From positions 62,001 to 126,000 of the forward strand of contig JAPPOQ010000028.1 in the NCBI GenBank assembly GCA_028817895.1: a DNA stretch of 64,000 nt. Reading direction: 5' to 3'. Shown here in pieces: positions 27,310 to 36,130 of this stretch. Under the pieces are notes generated by a model. The model had not been told where the DNA came from. It did not search any database and saw only the letters and a list, made by a program, of their open reading frames with translations. Within the stretch, counting starts at the first letter, position 1, and the number at the start of each line of letters is the position of its first letter. The DNA is from Ahrensia sp. (lineage in GTDB: Bacteria; Pseudomonadota; Alphaproteobacteria; Rhizobiales; Rhizobiaceae). The position numbers were made by a program, and so were the translations under genes.

Positions 27310-30300
27310 TCACACCTGCATATCGAGGGCACGCATCAGGTTCTGATCAACTTCGCCTGTAACCGGAATGCCCGCGCTGCGCTGGAAATCCGAAATCGCC
27401 CTGCGCGTCGCCGGTCCCATCAAGCCATCCGGAACACCAGCGCTGAAGCCGCGCTCGTTGAGCAGGGCCTGTGCACGCTGAATGATCTGTTGCTGACTGA
27501 GGGGCGCTGATGCCGATGTCGACGAGCCGCCATCACGCCATTCATCGGGAATGTCGACACGATTGGCCGCTTCGTTGAGCGTCGCGACTTGCCAGTTGGC
27601 GACGTCCTGCCGGGCCTGTGCCAGATTGTCGGGGTCCATCGCATTGGCCACTTCATCACGTTTGCCCGCAGCATCCGTGTCGCCGGTCTTTGCCGCAATC
27701 GCAAACCACTTGTAGCTCTCGGCCAGGTTTTGGGGAACGCCCATGCCCTGACCGTACAAGATGCCAAGGTTGAACTGACTGTCCTTGATGCCGAGATTGG
27801 CAGCCTGCTTGAACCACTCAATGGCGCTGGTCATGTCCGGCGCGGCATCCGGCGGATTGCCGGTGGCCCGAATGACGGCGAGGTTGTGCATCGCGCGAGC
27901 GTTGCCCTGCTGAGCGGCCTGTTCATAAAGCTGCGCGGAACGCGCCAGATCACGGTCCACGCCGATGCCCTTTTCATAAAGGCTGCCCAGCGAATATTGA
28001 GCAGGAGCAAAACCCAGCTCCGCAGCATGGCCGAACCATTTTGCCGATTTCGAAAGGTCACGATCAACGCCGCTGCCCTCGCTGTAGCGAAGACCGATCT
28101 GGAACAGCGCCTTTGGGTCGCCACTTTGTGCAGCATCGACCAGGGCCGCCGGTCCCACCTGGGCAGGAACTTCAAAACTGGCTGTTTCAACGGGTGCCGC
28201 TTCGGCACTCGCATCGGTGGGCACAGAGACGTTGACGTCAGTGTCTTGCGATTGCGTGTCTTGTGGTTGCGCGTCTTGCAGCACGGATTCAACAACCGGA
28301 GCGGCGGCGGTGTCAGCTTCGTCTGCGATCGCGATGTCCTCAATGGCCTGTTGTAGGCTCGCAGATGGCTGCTCGACAGTGGGGCCCGCATTGTCGGAAT
28401 CATCGATACGACGAACTTCTACATCATTTTTTGGGTCAGCCACCGCGGCGCTCTCAACGGCCAACGGATCAATTTTGATGACCTTGTCAGCATCATCCGT
28501 TGCGGAAGGCGCAACATCAACGGACTGGGCAACCGTCTGGTTGACGACAGCGTCAGATGTCTGCGGACCGCTGGCCAACATCTGATAGCCCTTCAGGCCA
28601 ATCAGCGAGACCAACACCACTGCGGCCGCAAGAACGATAGGCCTGCGCATGGATTTGAAATCGAAGCCGCTACCGGCGCCGGACCGCAGTTCTTTCAACT
28701 TGGACATCAAGCCAGGATTGCGAGGCTTCGCAGCAGCCACCTGAGCATTTCGCGCAGCCGTAATTTCACTTTCGGCATGTTTCACGGCGCGCCGAGCGGC
28801 GTCGATCACGCTGGCTTGCGTATTGCGCAGCGGTGGCGCAGATGCCTGTCCGGTCTGATGGTGGGGCTGCGCAGTTTCGCCAGTCGGTCGTTCAAGGCGA
28901 GGGGCCTCAGAGCCCGGCTCCAGCGGCATATTGTCTTCGGCGGCCATGGCGTCCTGTCTTGCCAGTTCCGCATCGGCTTCCGCTTCCAGATGGCCCGCAG
29001 GATCGATGGAGGGGGCCGCAACATTTGCGCTGCGTGCATCTGCGGTTGCGGAAGACAGATAAGCTTCAGCATCGGCCAGAACATGCTCGGTTGTTGCACC
29101 GACGTCGTCATGCTGGCCAAAAGAGGCCATCTGACTTTGCGGAGCGGCAAAGGGAGCGGCCGACGCAGTCCCTGCATTCGAAACCTGTAATCCCTCATCA
29201 ATCGAATCTTCGATGGTCGCGAGGCGGTCGACCAACTGGGCAAGCGTTTCCTGCACCGCCTGAACAGATTGGGTGTTCTTGGCCGAACCTTGCTCGGCAA
29301 GATCGCGGAGCGTTTTCAGGTCTTCCGACAGCGCCCCAACCAGTTGTCCCTGTTCGCTGTTGGCTTCCATCATCGCGACAGCCTGCTCGGCAGCGCGTTG
29401 GGCGGCCTCCAAAGAGACGTCTTGCACAGTGGCAAGATGAGCCTCGATGTCAGAGAGCCGACCTTCCACCGTTGAGAAGTCACCTCCGTCCTGAGACGGC
29501 ACCTGCTGACTGACATGCGACAGAATTTGAGCCACCTGCGCCTGCAGATCCGAACCCGCATTGCTCTGCATCGCGGCTTCGAGTGCCTCATTAATGCGCT
29601 GGTGCAGATAGCCAAACTGTTGCTGCAACTCCCCGGAAACCCCTTCAGATGAAGTTGTGTCCAGACGCTGATTGAGCTTTCGCAACTCCTCTTCAATGAC
29701 TGAAATGTCTGCCAGGCGCCCATCCATGTCCGCCAGGTCAACCCTGCCTTCCACCACGGGGCGCTCGTTGAGCTGTTGGAGGATCTGCTCGATCTGGCCT
29801 TCCAGCGCAGCCATCTGGTGTGACGTAGAGTGGACACTCGTCGCCTCCTCGACATGCTGATGAAGGCGTTCGATCTGATCCTGAAGATCAATGCCGCCAT
29901 TGGCGGATTGCTGGGCATCCAGTCTCTCATTGAGCCTGCGCAGCTCCTCCTCGATCATCGACATGTCGGAGGGACCACCATGGGCATCCGCCTGGGCTGA
30001 GGCGCCCAGGGCAGCGGGAAACTCGCTCATATAGTTGAACAGATGCCTGATCTGCTCTTCCAGTCCGGCAATTTGCGCTGCCGTCGAGTTTACGTCGGCG
30101 GCTTCCTCAACACGCTGATGCAGGCGTTCGATCTGCTCCCGCAGATCCACGGACACCGATGCCGACTCCGTCACCTCCAGGCGTTCGTTGAGCTTGCGAA
30201 GCTGCTCCTCGATGATGGAAATGTCGGATTCATGCATGGCTGACTGGGAAGCGGCGAACGCACCGGATCGAGCCTGTTCTTCCAGCGATTCCAGATGTTG

Positions 30301-31518
30301 ACCAAGTCCGGACAGTCGTTTCGACATTTCGGCAATCTCAGTGCCGATCGCATCCTGGCTCGTATCGTTGACCACCATGTCCAGTGCACGCGACACTTCG
30401 GTCAACCGCGCTTCGACACGCTCGACCGCCGACAGATCAATCTGCGGCATCTGCGAACCCATATTGGAGACGGCAACGAGCGCGCGCGACACTTCGTCAA
30501 GGCGCCGTTCAATGCTGGCAATATGTTCTGAGGAAACCGGCTGATGACCATCCTTGCCGGGCATCGACTCCGCCACCGCCAGCATTGTGTATTCAAGCTT
30601 CTCAGCGACTTCGCCGAGCTGTTTCTCCAATTCGTCAATGTCGAGGCGCTGCGGTAGGGAGTCGAGGGCAACGCGCAGCGTATCCATCTGGCCGGCCAGC
30701 GCATCGACGGATTGACCCGAATTGGATGCGGCCTGCCGGCCGATTAAGTCGAGGCTGAGGGCCAACTCGTCAAAACGACGATTGACGGCGGCCAGACGTT
30801 CTTCATCACCGTGCTTGACTTCCGCAAGCTCGGAGCGGACGGCATGTTTGACATCCTGCTCGACAACCGACCGCATCTGTTCGATTTCACCGATCAGGCG
30901 TGCGAAGGTTTCCTCGTCAAACTCACCACCCTTCTTAAGCTCAGCGATCGATTGCGCGATGCGATCGATTTCTTCCTGCGGCACACGCAGCGGATCGGGC
31001 TGCATGATCTTCTGCTTCAGCCCGGCAAGTTCGCGTTTCAAATCACCCAGATGGCGCCCGATAGCCACGATGCCCTCAAGCGTCTGATCGTCGTGATGCA
31101 TGGCTGCGGCAGACTGCGAAGCGGCAGCAGGCACGTGACGCACCATGGATGCGGCTTTGGCAGCTGCGCCATTCAACATGGATTGACGGGCCGCGATCTC
31201 CGCAATCGCGGATTGCATCGAACTGTGATTGCCATGCGGCAAACCATCAGACACCGGCGGTTGGCCGACAAACCGGTTTGAAGCCAGCTCAGCAGCTCCG
31301 GGCAGCTCTCGGGCCATATCAGGTCGATAGGCGGAGGAATGGTGACGGCCGACGGTGTCCGGGAATGGCGGGTTGTTCCTCACGCCAGCGACGCGCTTTT
31401 CGATGGAGTCAATGGCGCGCTTCAAGTGGTCCAGGCGTTCCTGGTCATCCTGCCCGGAACCATTGGAACCGTGACCTTGCGAACCATGCCCCCGATAGCT
31501 CGTAAACGATTCGCTCAT
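27310..31518 (-). CDS. podJ: PodJ-like polar organiser: coiled coil, TM, Sel1 repeats, peptidoglycan-binding domain
   Basis: A 1402-residue protein with the domain order of PodJ, the pole-organising scaffold of Caulobacter and rhizobia. The N-terminal about 940 residues are acidic, Gln/Glu-rich coiled coil and should be cytoplasmic. They include three exact 86-residue tandem repeats (see 29446-30219). A single TM follows near 955-980 (VLAAAVVLVSLIGLKG). The periplasmic part has an acidic linker, four Sel1/TPR-like repeats (about 1120-1290, for example ALFQIGLRYSEGSGVDRD and AQYSLGSLYEKGIGVDRD) and a PG_binding_1 domain in the last 60 residues (LLNERGFSAGVPDGLMGPATR). Start 31518 (MSESF) is preferred over 31566. 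Architecture is certain; polar role is inferred. Confidence 0.85.
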   Translation of the reverse strand: MSESFTSYRGHGSQGHGSNGSGQDDQERLDHLKRAIDSIEKRVAGVRNNPPFPDTVGRHHSSAYRPDMARELPGAAELASNRFVGQPPVSDGLPHGNHSSMQSAIAEIAARQSMLNGAAAKAASMVRHVPAAASQSAAAMHHDDQTLEGIVAIGRHLGDLKRELAGLKQKIMQPDPLRVPQEEIDRIAQSIAELKKGGEFDEETFARLIGEIEQMRSVVEQDVKHAVRSELAEVKHGDEERLAAVNRRFDELALSLDLIGRQAASNSGQSVDALAGQMDTLRVALDSLPQRLDIDELEKQLGEVAEKLEYTMLAVAESMPGKDGHQPVSSEHIASIERRLDEVSRALVAVSNMGSQMPQIDLSAVERVEARLTEVSRALDMVVNDTSQDAIGTEIAEMSKRLSGLGQHLESLEEQARSGAFAASQSAMHESDISIIEEQLRKLNERLEVTESASVSVDLREQIERLHQRVEEAADVNSTAAQIAGLEEQIRHLFNYMSEFPAALGASAQADAHGGPSDMSMIEEELRRLNERLDAQQSANGGIDLQDQIERLHQHVEEATSVHSTSHQMAALEGQIEQILQQLNERPVVEGRVDLADMDGRLADISVIEEELRKLNQRLDTTSSEGVSGELQQQFGYLHQRINEALEAAMQSNAGSDLQAQVAQILSHVSQQVPSQDGGDFSTVEGRLSDIEAHLATVQDVSLEAAQRAAEQAVAMMEANSEQGQLVGALSEDLKTLRDLAEQGSAKNTQSVQAVQETLAQLVDRLATIEDSIDEGLQVSNAGTASAAPFAAPQSQMASFGQHDDVGATTEHVLADAEAYLSSATADARSANVAAPSIDPAGHLEAEADAELARQDAMAAEDNMPLEPGSEAPRLERPTGETAQPHHQTGQASAPPLRNTQASVIDAARRAVKHAESEITAARNAQVAAAKPRNPGLMSKLKELRSGAGSGFDFKSMRRPIVLAAAVVLVSLIGLKGYQMLASGPQTSDAVVNQTVAQSVDVAPSATDDADKVIKIDPLAVESAAVADPKNDVEVRRIDDSDNAGPTVEQPSASLQQAIEDIAIADEADTAAAPVVESVLQDAQPQDTQSQDTDVNVSVPTDASAEAAPVETASFEVPAQVGPAALVDAAQSGDPKALFQIGLRYSEGSGVDRDLSKSAKWFGHAAELGFAPAQYSLGSLYEKGIGVDRDLARSAQLYEQAAQQGNARAMHNLAVIRATGNPPDAAPDMTSAIEWFKQAANLGIKDSQFNLGILYGQGMGVPQNLAESYKWFAIAAKTGDTDAAGKRDEVANAMDPDNLAQARQDVANWQVATLNEAANRVDIPDEWRDGGSSTSASAPLSQQQIIQRAQALLNERGFSAGVPDGLMGPATRRAISDFQRSAGIPVTGEVDQNLMRALDMQV
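29446..30219 (-). repeat. Three tandem 258-bp in-frame repeats (86 residues each)
   Basis: Within the coiled coil of the PodJ-like gene three units follow each other with no gap: 30219-29962, 29961-29704 and 29703-29446. Each starts with a Ser-x-Ile-Glu-Glu motif and [QE]LR[RK]LN[EQ]RL, has LHQ at positions 33-35 and a conserved Leu/Ile heptad pattern, and each is exactly 86 residues. The units differ at many positions, so the duplication is old or under selection for spacing rather than sequence. Confidence 0.85.
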
Positions 31519-31970
31519 GGTGTTTCGTCTCGCTTCTGCTTCCAAACCGAACCTGCCAGGGCGCAAAGGGCCGAATCGGCATGGAATTCGGGCGTCGACC
31601 GCGACCTTGTGCCAATCATGGTAAACATGGCGTTAATCTTTCCTACCGCGGGGTTTCCAGCCTCTGCTTGGAGGTCCACCGCGTGGCTCTGCGATTGCGC
31701 GGCCTGCGATCTATGGGGACTGCGAGGTTGGCTTCCTCAAGTCAGAGCGGCAACTGTGCGGCTCAAGCGGCGTCACAAGAATTGACGTTTGCGTAAACGT
31801 CAATTTGGTGGACAATATCGTTCCAGCAGATTATCTTGACGCGAGAAGGCGGCTTGTCGGGCGCATATGGTACATGGCGCCGGTCACGATGCCCGATTTT
31901 CCAGACCCACAATCAGGCCGACCCGATGGCCTGAAAAATTTGCCCAATTGACAACCCAGGAGAGAGCCTC
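31519..31970. other. Divergent intergenic region, podJ-like gene / acyl-CoA dehydrogenase
   Basis: A 452-base gap without a convincing gene. It holds the promoters of two divergent units. Visible elements are a long palindrome at 31780-31805 close to the acyl-CoA dehydrogenase side, an imperfect CtrA-like site TTAATCTTTCCTACC at 31633-31647 on the podJ side, and a CAGGAGAGAG ribosome site just before 31971. Reading frames through the gap have no recognisable protein features. Confidence 0.6.
31780..31805. promoter_or_regulatory. 26-bp palindrome, LiuR-like (MerR family) operator candidate
   Basis: AATTGACGTTT and AAACGTCAATT are perfect 11-base inverted arms around GCGT. The ACGT-rich core with long arms resembles operators of LiuR-type MerR regulators that control acyl-CoA and branched-chain catabolism genes in proteobacteria (recalled consensus, not searched). 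It lies 166 bases upstream of the first acyl-CoA dehydrogenase of the beta-oxidation cluster. Confidence 0.5.
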
Positions 31971-33767
31971 ATGCCCACTTACCGCGCGCCCGTTGAAGAC
32001 ACGCTGTTTGTTCTCAACGATGTGCTCAACATCCAGCGCTACAACAATCTGCCGGGCTTTGAAGAGGCCTCGCCCGACATGATCGAAGCCATTCTGGGCG
32101 AAGCCGGAAAGCTGGCAGAGGAAGTTCTGCAGCCGATCAACCGCATTGGCGATGAAGAGGGCTGCACGCGCCATGAGGACGGGTCTGTCACGACTCCCAA
32201 GGGCTTCAAGGAAGCCTATGACACGTATCGCGAATCCGGTTGGGGCGGACTGCCCTTTCCTGAGGAGTATGGTGGCCAGAACCTGCCGGCGACGCTTGCC
32301 ACCTGCGTTGGCGAATATGTCGCTTCCGCCAATATGGCTTTCGGCATGTATCCCGGTTTGACGGGCGGCGCGGTTGCAGCGCTCTTGCAGCACGCCTCGG
32401 AAGAACAGAAGCAAACTTACGTACCCAAGATGATATCCGGTGAATGGTCGGGAACAATGAACCTGACCGAGCCGCATTGCGGCACCGATCTTGGCCTGTT
32501 GCGCACAAAAGCCGTCCCGCAGGGCGATGGCAGCTACAAGATTTCCGGGCAGAAAATTTTCATTTCCGCCGGAGAGCATGACCTCACATCCAACATCATC
32601 CATCTGGTCCTGGCCCGCATCGAGGGCGCACCGGAAGGTGTGGACGGCATCTCGCTGTTCGTCGTTCCCAAATTCGTGCTCGACGCTGATGGCAATCCCG
32701 GTGAGCGCAATGGCGTAAGCTGCGGGTCGATCGAAGAGAAGATGGGCATTCACGGCAATTCGACCGCCGTTTTGAACTATGATGATGCAACCGGCTATCT
32801 CGTGGGCGAGGAAAATCGCGGCCTGAAAGCCATGTTCGTTATGATGAACGAGGCGCGTCTTGGCGTCGGCGTTCAGGGTCTCGCCCAATCCGAAGTCGCT
32901 TACCAAAATGCGGTCGATTATGCCAAGGAGCGCGTTCAGGGTCGCTCCATCTCTGGCGTCAAAGCGCCGGACAAGAAAGCCGACCCGATCATCGTCCACC
33001 CGGACATTCGCCGCATCCTCATGCGCATGAAGAGCTTCAACGAAGCCGCCCGTGCGCTGGTGCTGTGGACGGCGCTGAAAGGAGACATCCATCACCGGTC
33101 CGACGACGCTGAAGCCAAGGAAGCCGCGGACGAATTGATGGGCCTGCTCACCCCCATCGTCAAAGGCGTGATCACCGATCGCGGCTTCGACAATGCCGTT
33201 GAGGCACAACAGGTTTATGGCGGTCATGGCTATGTCGAGGAATGGGGCATGAGCCAGTTCGTGCGCGATGCTCGCATCGCCATGATCTACGAAGGCGCCA
33301 ACGGCATTCAGGCGCTCGATCTTGTTGGCCGCAAGCTGCCGCGCAAAGGCGGCAAAGCCGTGCAGGCCTACTTCGCCGAAGTGGGCGCGCTGGCTGACGA
33401 GCATATGGGCAATGAGGATTTGAAAGCCTTTGCCGAACCGCTGAAGAAGGGTCTCGGCGAATTGCAGGCCGCGACCATGTGGCTGATGCAAAACGCAACG
33501 CAGAACCCGGACGAAGCAGGCGGGGCATCAACCGACTACATGCATCTGTTTGGTCTCGTGGCCTTTGCACATATGTGGCTGTTGATGGCGAAGGCCGCGC
33601 AGGAGAAACTCGCGCAGGGCGCCAATGGCAACGCCACCTATTACGAAAACAAGTTGGCCACCGGTCGCTTCTTTATGGCCCGCATGATGCCCGAATGCGG
33701 CATGCTGCGCCGCCGTATCGAGGCCGGTGCCGAAACGATGATGGCGCTGGATGCGGAGGCGTTCTAG
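31971..33767 (+). CDS. Acyl-CoA dehydrogenase, large form (about 598 aa)
   Basis: A flavoenzyme that makes the first double bond in fatty acyl-CoA. The 598-residue length with a C-terminal helical extension past the usual 390 residues is the form common in alphaproteobacterial beta-oxidation operons. FAD and substrate motifs are present: MNLTEPHCGTDLGLLRTKA (about 163-181), GQKIFISAGEHD, and at the C-side QVYGGHGYVEEWG then IYEGANGIQALDLVGR, in which the glutamate of YEG is the expected catalytic base. It opens the fatty-acid cluster and is followed 11 bases later by an inserted hicA toxin gene. Confidence 0.93.
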   Translation: MPTYRAPVEDTLFVLNDVLNIQRYNNLPGFEEASPDMIEAILGEAGKLAEEVLQPINRIGDEEGCTRHEDGSVTTPKGFKEAYDTYRESGWGGLPFPEEYGGQNLPATLATCVGEYVASANMAFGMYPGLTGGAVAALLQHASEEQKQTYVPKMISGEWSGTMNLTEPHCGTDLGLLRTKAVPQGDGSYKISGQKIFISAGEHDLTSNIIHLVLARIEGAPEGVDGISLFVVPKFVLDADGNPGERNGVSCGSIEEKMGIHGNSTAVLNYDDATGYLVGEENRGLKAMFVMMNEARLGVGVQGLAQSEVAYQNAVDYAKERVQGRSISGVKAPDKKADPIIVHPDIRRILMRMKSFNEAARALVLWTALKGDIHHRSDDAEAKEAADELMGLLTPIVKGVITDRGFDNAVEAQQVYGGHGYVEEWGMSQFVRDARIAMIYEGANGIQALDLVGRKLPRKGGKAVQAYFAEVGALADEHMGNEDLKAFAEPLKKGLGELQAATMWLMQNATQNPDEAGGASTDYMHLFGLVAFAHMWLLMAKAAQEKLAQGANGNATYYENKLATGRFFMARMMPECGMLRRRIEAGAETMMALDAEAF

Positions 33768-33778
33768 AGCCGACAGTC

Positions 33779-33985
33779 GTGAAGCGGGACCGGTTCATAT
33801 CGGAGTTGAACAAGGAAGCACGTAGGCTCGGCGAGCAGTTTCGGATCGAGAAAGGAAAAGGCAAGGGGAGCCATTTCAAAGCGTATTTTCGGGGCAAGGT
33901 AACTATCATTCAAAGCGGCGACCTAACGCCGCTGCGCATGAGAACAATCCGAAAGCAGTTGGGATTTCCCGACCAGGAAAGATGA
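33779..33985 (+). CDS. hicA: HicA-type mRNA interferase toxin
   Basis: A 68-residue basic protein with a double-stranded-RNA-binding-like fold signature: LGEQFRIEKGKGKGSHFKAYF, where the His after GS is the catalytic residue in HicA toxins, then LTPLRMRTIRKQLGF. It starts with GTG 11 bases after the acyl-CoA dehydrogenase stop and overlaps the hicB start by four bases (ATGA). Toxin then antitoxin is the classical hicAB order. It cleaves mRNA when free of HicB. The codon use is less GC-rich than in the flanking genes, suggesting later arrival. Confidence 0.85.
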   Translation: MKRDRFISELNKEARRLGEQFRIEKGKGKGSHFKAYFRGKVTIIQSGDLTPLRMRTIRKQLGFPDQER

Positions 33986-34419
33986 CGAAAGACATGTTGG
34001 ATTTTGGATATCACGTTCAGTTGGAGGCTGACCCCGATGGTGGCTTCATGGTCACCTGCCGGGATATTCCCGAATTGATCACCGGAGGCGATAGCGAGGC
34101 CGATGCACTCTGGACGGCAAGAGATGGTCTTTTCACGGCACTTTCCACCTATTTGGAGCAAGGCAAGCCGTTGCCTGCCAAGACACACAGCTCTGGAGAC
34201 CTAGTCTATCCCATGCCTTCCGACAGTCTGAAACTTGCGGTGATGGATGCTCTCAACAAAAGCGGTCTAACGACAGCCGAACTCGCCAAACGCGCCAACC
34301 TAACAAAGGAAGATGTGGAACTGATTGTGACGTGGAACGAGGAATCCGACCCTGCGAAGGCCGAGCAGGCACTCGCGGCTCTTGGCCAGCGCACCCATCT
34401 TTTGGTTGAGGCGGCCTAG
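33982..34419 (+). CDS. hicB: HicB-type antitoxin with C-terminal helix-turn-helix
   Basis: A 145-residue antitoxin: an N-terminal degenerate RNase H-like HicB domain (YHVQLEADPDGGFMVTCRDIPE, then ADALWTARDGL) and a C-terminal helix-turn-helix (ALNKSGLTTAELAKRANLTKEDVELI) able to bind its own promoter. It is coupled to hicA by an ATGA overlap. The module lies between two acyl-CoA dehydrogenase genes of the same direction, so HicB binding might also affect transcription through the cluster. Confidence 0.9.
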   Translation: MTKDMLDFGYHVQLEADPDGGFMVTCRDIPELITGGDSEADALWTARDGLFTALSTYLEQGKPLPAKTHSSGDLVYPMPSDSLKLAVMDALNKSGLTTAELAKRANLTKEDVELIVTWNEESDPAKAEQALAALGQRTHLLVEAA

Positions 34420-34477
34420 CGGCAAAAAAATGACCCGCTGATCAAATCGATCATCGAAGATATAAAGCACAAAACCA

Positions 34478-35659
34478 ATGACCCACCCCCACGAAATCCT
34501 CGATGCTCCGACGCCAGCATGGCGCACCGGCGATGTCGCCATGCTGGAGGAGATGGCCAATCAGTTCATGGCCAATGAGGTTGCGCCGCATTATGAACGC
34601 TTCGAGAAGCAGGAAATCGTCGACCGCGAAGTCTGGGAGAAGGCGGGCGAAACCGGCCTGCTTTGCGCCTCCATGCCAGAGGAATATGGCGGGGCCGGAG
34701 GCACCTATGCCCATGAGGCCGTGATCGCCGAGGCTATCGGCCATCAGGGTGTCGACGGTTTCGGCCTTGCACTGCACAATTCCATCGTTGCGCCCTACAT
34801 CCTTCATTACGGCTCCGAAGAGCAGAAGAAAAACTGGCTGCCGCGCATGGCCAGCGGCGAGTTGATTGGCGCCATCGCCATGACCGAACCCGGTGCAGGC
34901 TCGGACCTGCAGGGCGTCAAAGCCAGTGCGGTGAAGGACGGCAATCACTACAAGATCAACGGCTCGAAAACCTTCATCACCAATGGCCAGCACGCCAATC
35001 TGATCGTTGTCGTGACCAAGACCGATCCGTCTAAGGGCGCCAAGGGCACCTCCTTGATCGTCGTGGAAACCGACGAGGTTGCCAATGACGGGGGTGGCTT
35101 CGAGCGCGGGCGCAATCTGGACAAGATCGGCTACAAGGCCAACGACACGTCTGAATTGTTTTTCAACGATGTGCGCGTGCCAACCGCCAATCTGCTTGGC
35201 ACGGAAGAAGGCAAGGGTTTCGGTCAGCTGATGGAACAGTTGCCGCAGGAGCGCCTGCTTATTGCCAATCAGGCGATCTGCTGCATCGAACGGGCACTGA
35301 TGCTGACGATCGACTATGTGAAAGAGCGCAAGGCCTTTGGCCAGCGTGTGATCGACTTTCAAAACACCCAGTTCAAGCTGGCCGAATTGAAAACGGATGC
35401 CACCGTGGCACGGGTTTTCGTGGACAGCTGCGTATCAGAACACCTTGAAGGTCGCCTCGACGCCACCAAGGCCTCCATGGCGAAATACTGGCTCACAGAT
35501 CTTCAATGCAAGGTGATGGATGAATGCGTGCAGCTGTTCGGCGGCTATGGCTATATGAACGAATATCCAATTGCCCGCATGTTCCGCGATGCGCGCGTGC
35601 AGCGTATCTATGGCGGCACAAACGAAATCATGAAATTGCTGATCGCCCGCAGCCTGTAG
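34478..35659 (+). CDS. Acyl-CoA dehydrogenase (LCAD/IVD-like branch)
   Basis: A 393-residue FAD enzyme of standard acyl-CoA dehydrogenase length. Motifs: AMTEPGAGSDLQGVKASA (about 129-146), INGSKTFITNGQHA, and C-terminal FGGYGYMNEYPIARMFRD then IYGGTNEIMKLLIARSL. In this C-terminal motif Gly replaces the usual catalytic Glu, which is normal for the long-chain and isovaleryl-CoA branch where the base sits earlier (here probably Glu in QLPQERLLIA, about residue 251). Part of the beta-oxidation cluster, 58 bases after hicB. Preferred chain length is not evident. Confidence 0.93.
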   Translation: MTHPHEILDAPTPAWRTGDVAMLEEMANQFMANEVAPHYERFEKQEIVDREVWEKAGETGLLCASMPEEYGGAGGTYAHEAVIAEAIGHQGVDGFGLALHNSIVAPYILHYGSEEQKKNWLPRMASGELIGAIAMTEPGAGSDLQGVKASAVKDGNHYKINGSKTFITNGQHANLIVVVTKTDPSKGAKGTSLIVVETDEVANDGGGFERGRNLDKIGYKANDTSELFFNDVRVPTANLLGTEEGKGFGQLMEQLPQERLLIANQAICCIERALMLTIDYVKERKAFGQRVIDFQNTQFKLAELKTDATVARVFVDSCVSEHLEGRLDATKASMAKYWLTDLQCKVMDECVQLFGGYGYMNEYPIARMFRDARVQRIYGGTNEIMKLLIARSL

Positions 35660-35695
35660 AATGGAGCGCTACTCAAAAATGAAACCTAGGACACC

Positions 35696-36130
35696 ATGAC
35701 CTTGGGCTATGATCCAAAGTTCCGCCCGCCATCGGCTGCGTGGATGGATATGATGCCGGTCGAAACGGATCTGGAGAACCGCCGGGTGCGGCTGTCATTC
35801 CAGCCCAATGCAGATATGTGCAATTTCGGCGGCACGGTGCAGGGCGGCTTTCTGGCCGCCATGATGGATGATGCGATGGGATCGCTTGCCTTCTTCGTAC
35901 TGCAAGGCAAATTTGCGCCCGCCTCCATTGACCTGCAAACGCACTTTCTGATGGCCGTGCCGTTGGAACGAATCGAGGTTGAGGCCCGCATCATCCGCAC
36001 CGGAAAGGCCGTTGCCTTCGCCGAGGCGCATCTGTTCCGTTCCGATGGCGAACTGGCTGCGCGTGCTGCATCTTCCATGAAACTGCGCCCGTTTACGGGG
36101 CTTCAATTCCCAACCAAGGAAACCACGTAA
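35696..36130 (+). CDS. PaaI-type hotdog-fold thioesterase
   Basis: A 144-residue protein with the PaaI/4HBT hotdog pattern: MCNFGGTVQGGFLAAMMDDAMG (about 41-61, with the substrate helix and acidic residue), then ASIDLQTHFLMAVP and a final beta strand (ELAARAASSMKL). Such enzymes hydrolyse acyl-CoA thioesters and may release CoA when intermediates stall during beta-oxidation. Its stop overlaps the next start (TAATG). Substrate not known. Confidence 0.88.
   Translation: MTLGYDPKFRPPSAAWMDMMPVETDLENRRVRLSFQPNADMCNFGGTVQGGFLAAMMDDAMGSLAFFVLQGKFAPASIDLQTHFLMAVPLERIEVEARIIRTGKAVAFAEAHLFRSDGELAARAASSMKLRPFTGLQFPTKETT

Noticed and set aside
29446-30219. Possible CRISPR-like or DNA satellite repeat
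   Set aside because: The period is 258 bp in frame with a coding coiled coil and no spacer/repeat structure; it is a protein repeat.
31884-33491. 535-codon open frame on the minus strand
   Set aside because: It lies fully antisense to a clear acyl-CoA dehydrogenase; its translation has no family motifs and arises from high-GC codon bias.
33479-33778. N-terminal extension of the hicA frame into the acyl-CoA dehydrogenase gene
   Set aside because: The extended 168-residue reading has no HicA similarity before the GTG at 33779 and overlaps conserved dehydrogenase sequence.
34200-34480. Second LiuR-like palindrome before the second acyl-CoA dehydrogenase
   Set aside because: Inspection found no ACGT-centred inverted repeat in this stretch, so the gene probably depends on upstream transcription.
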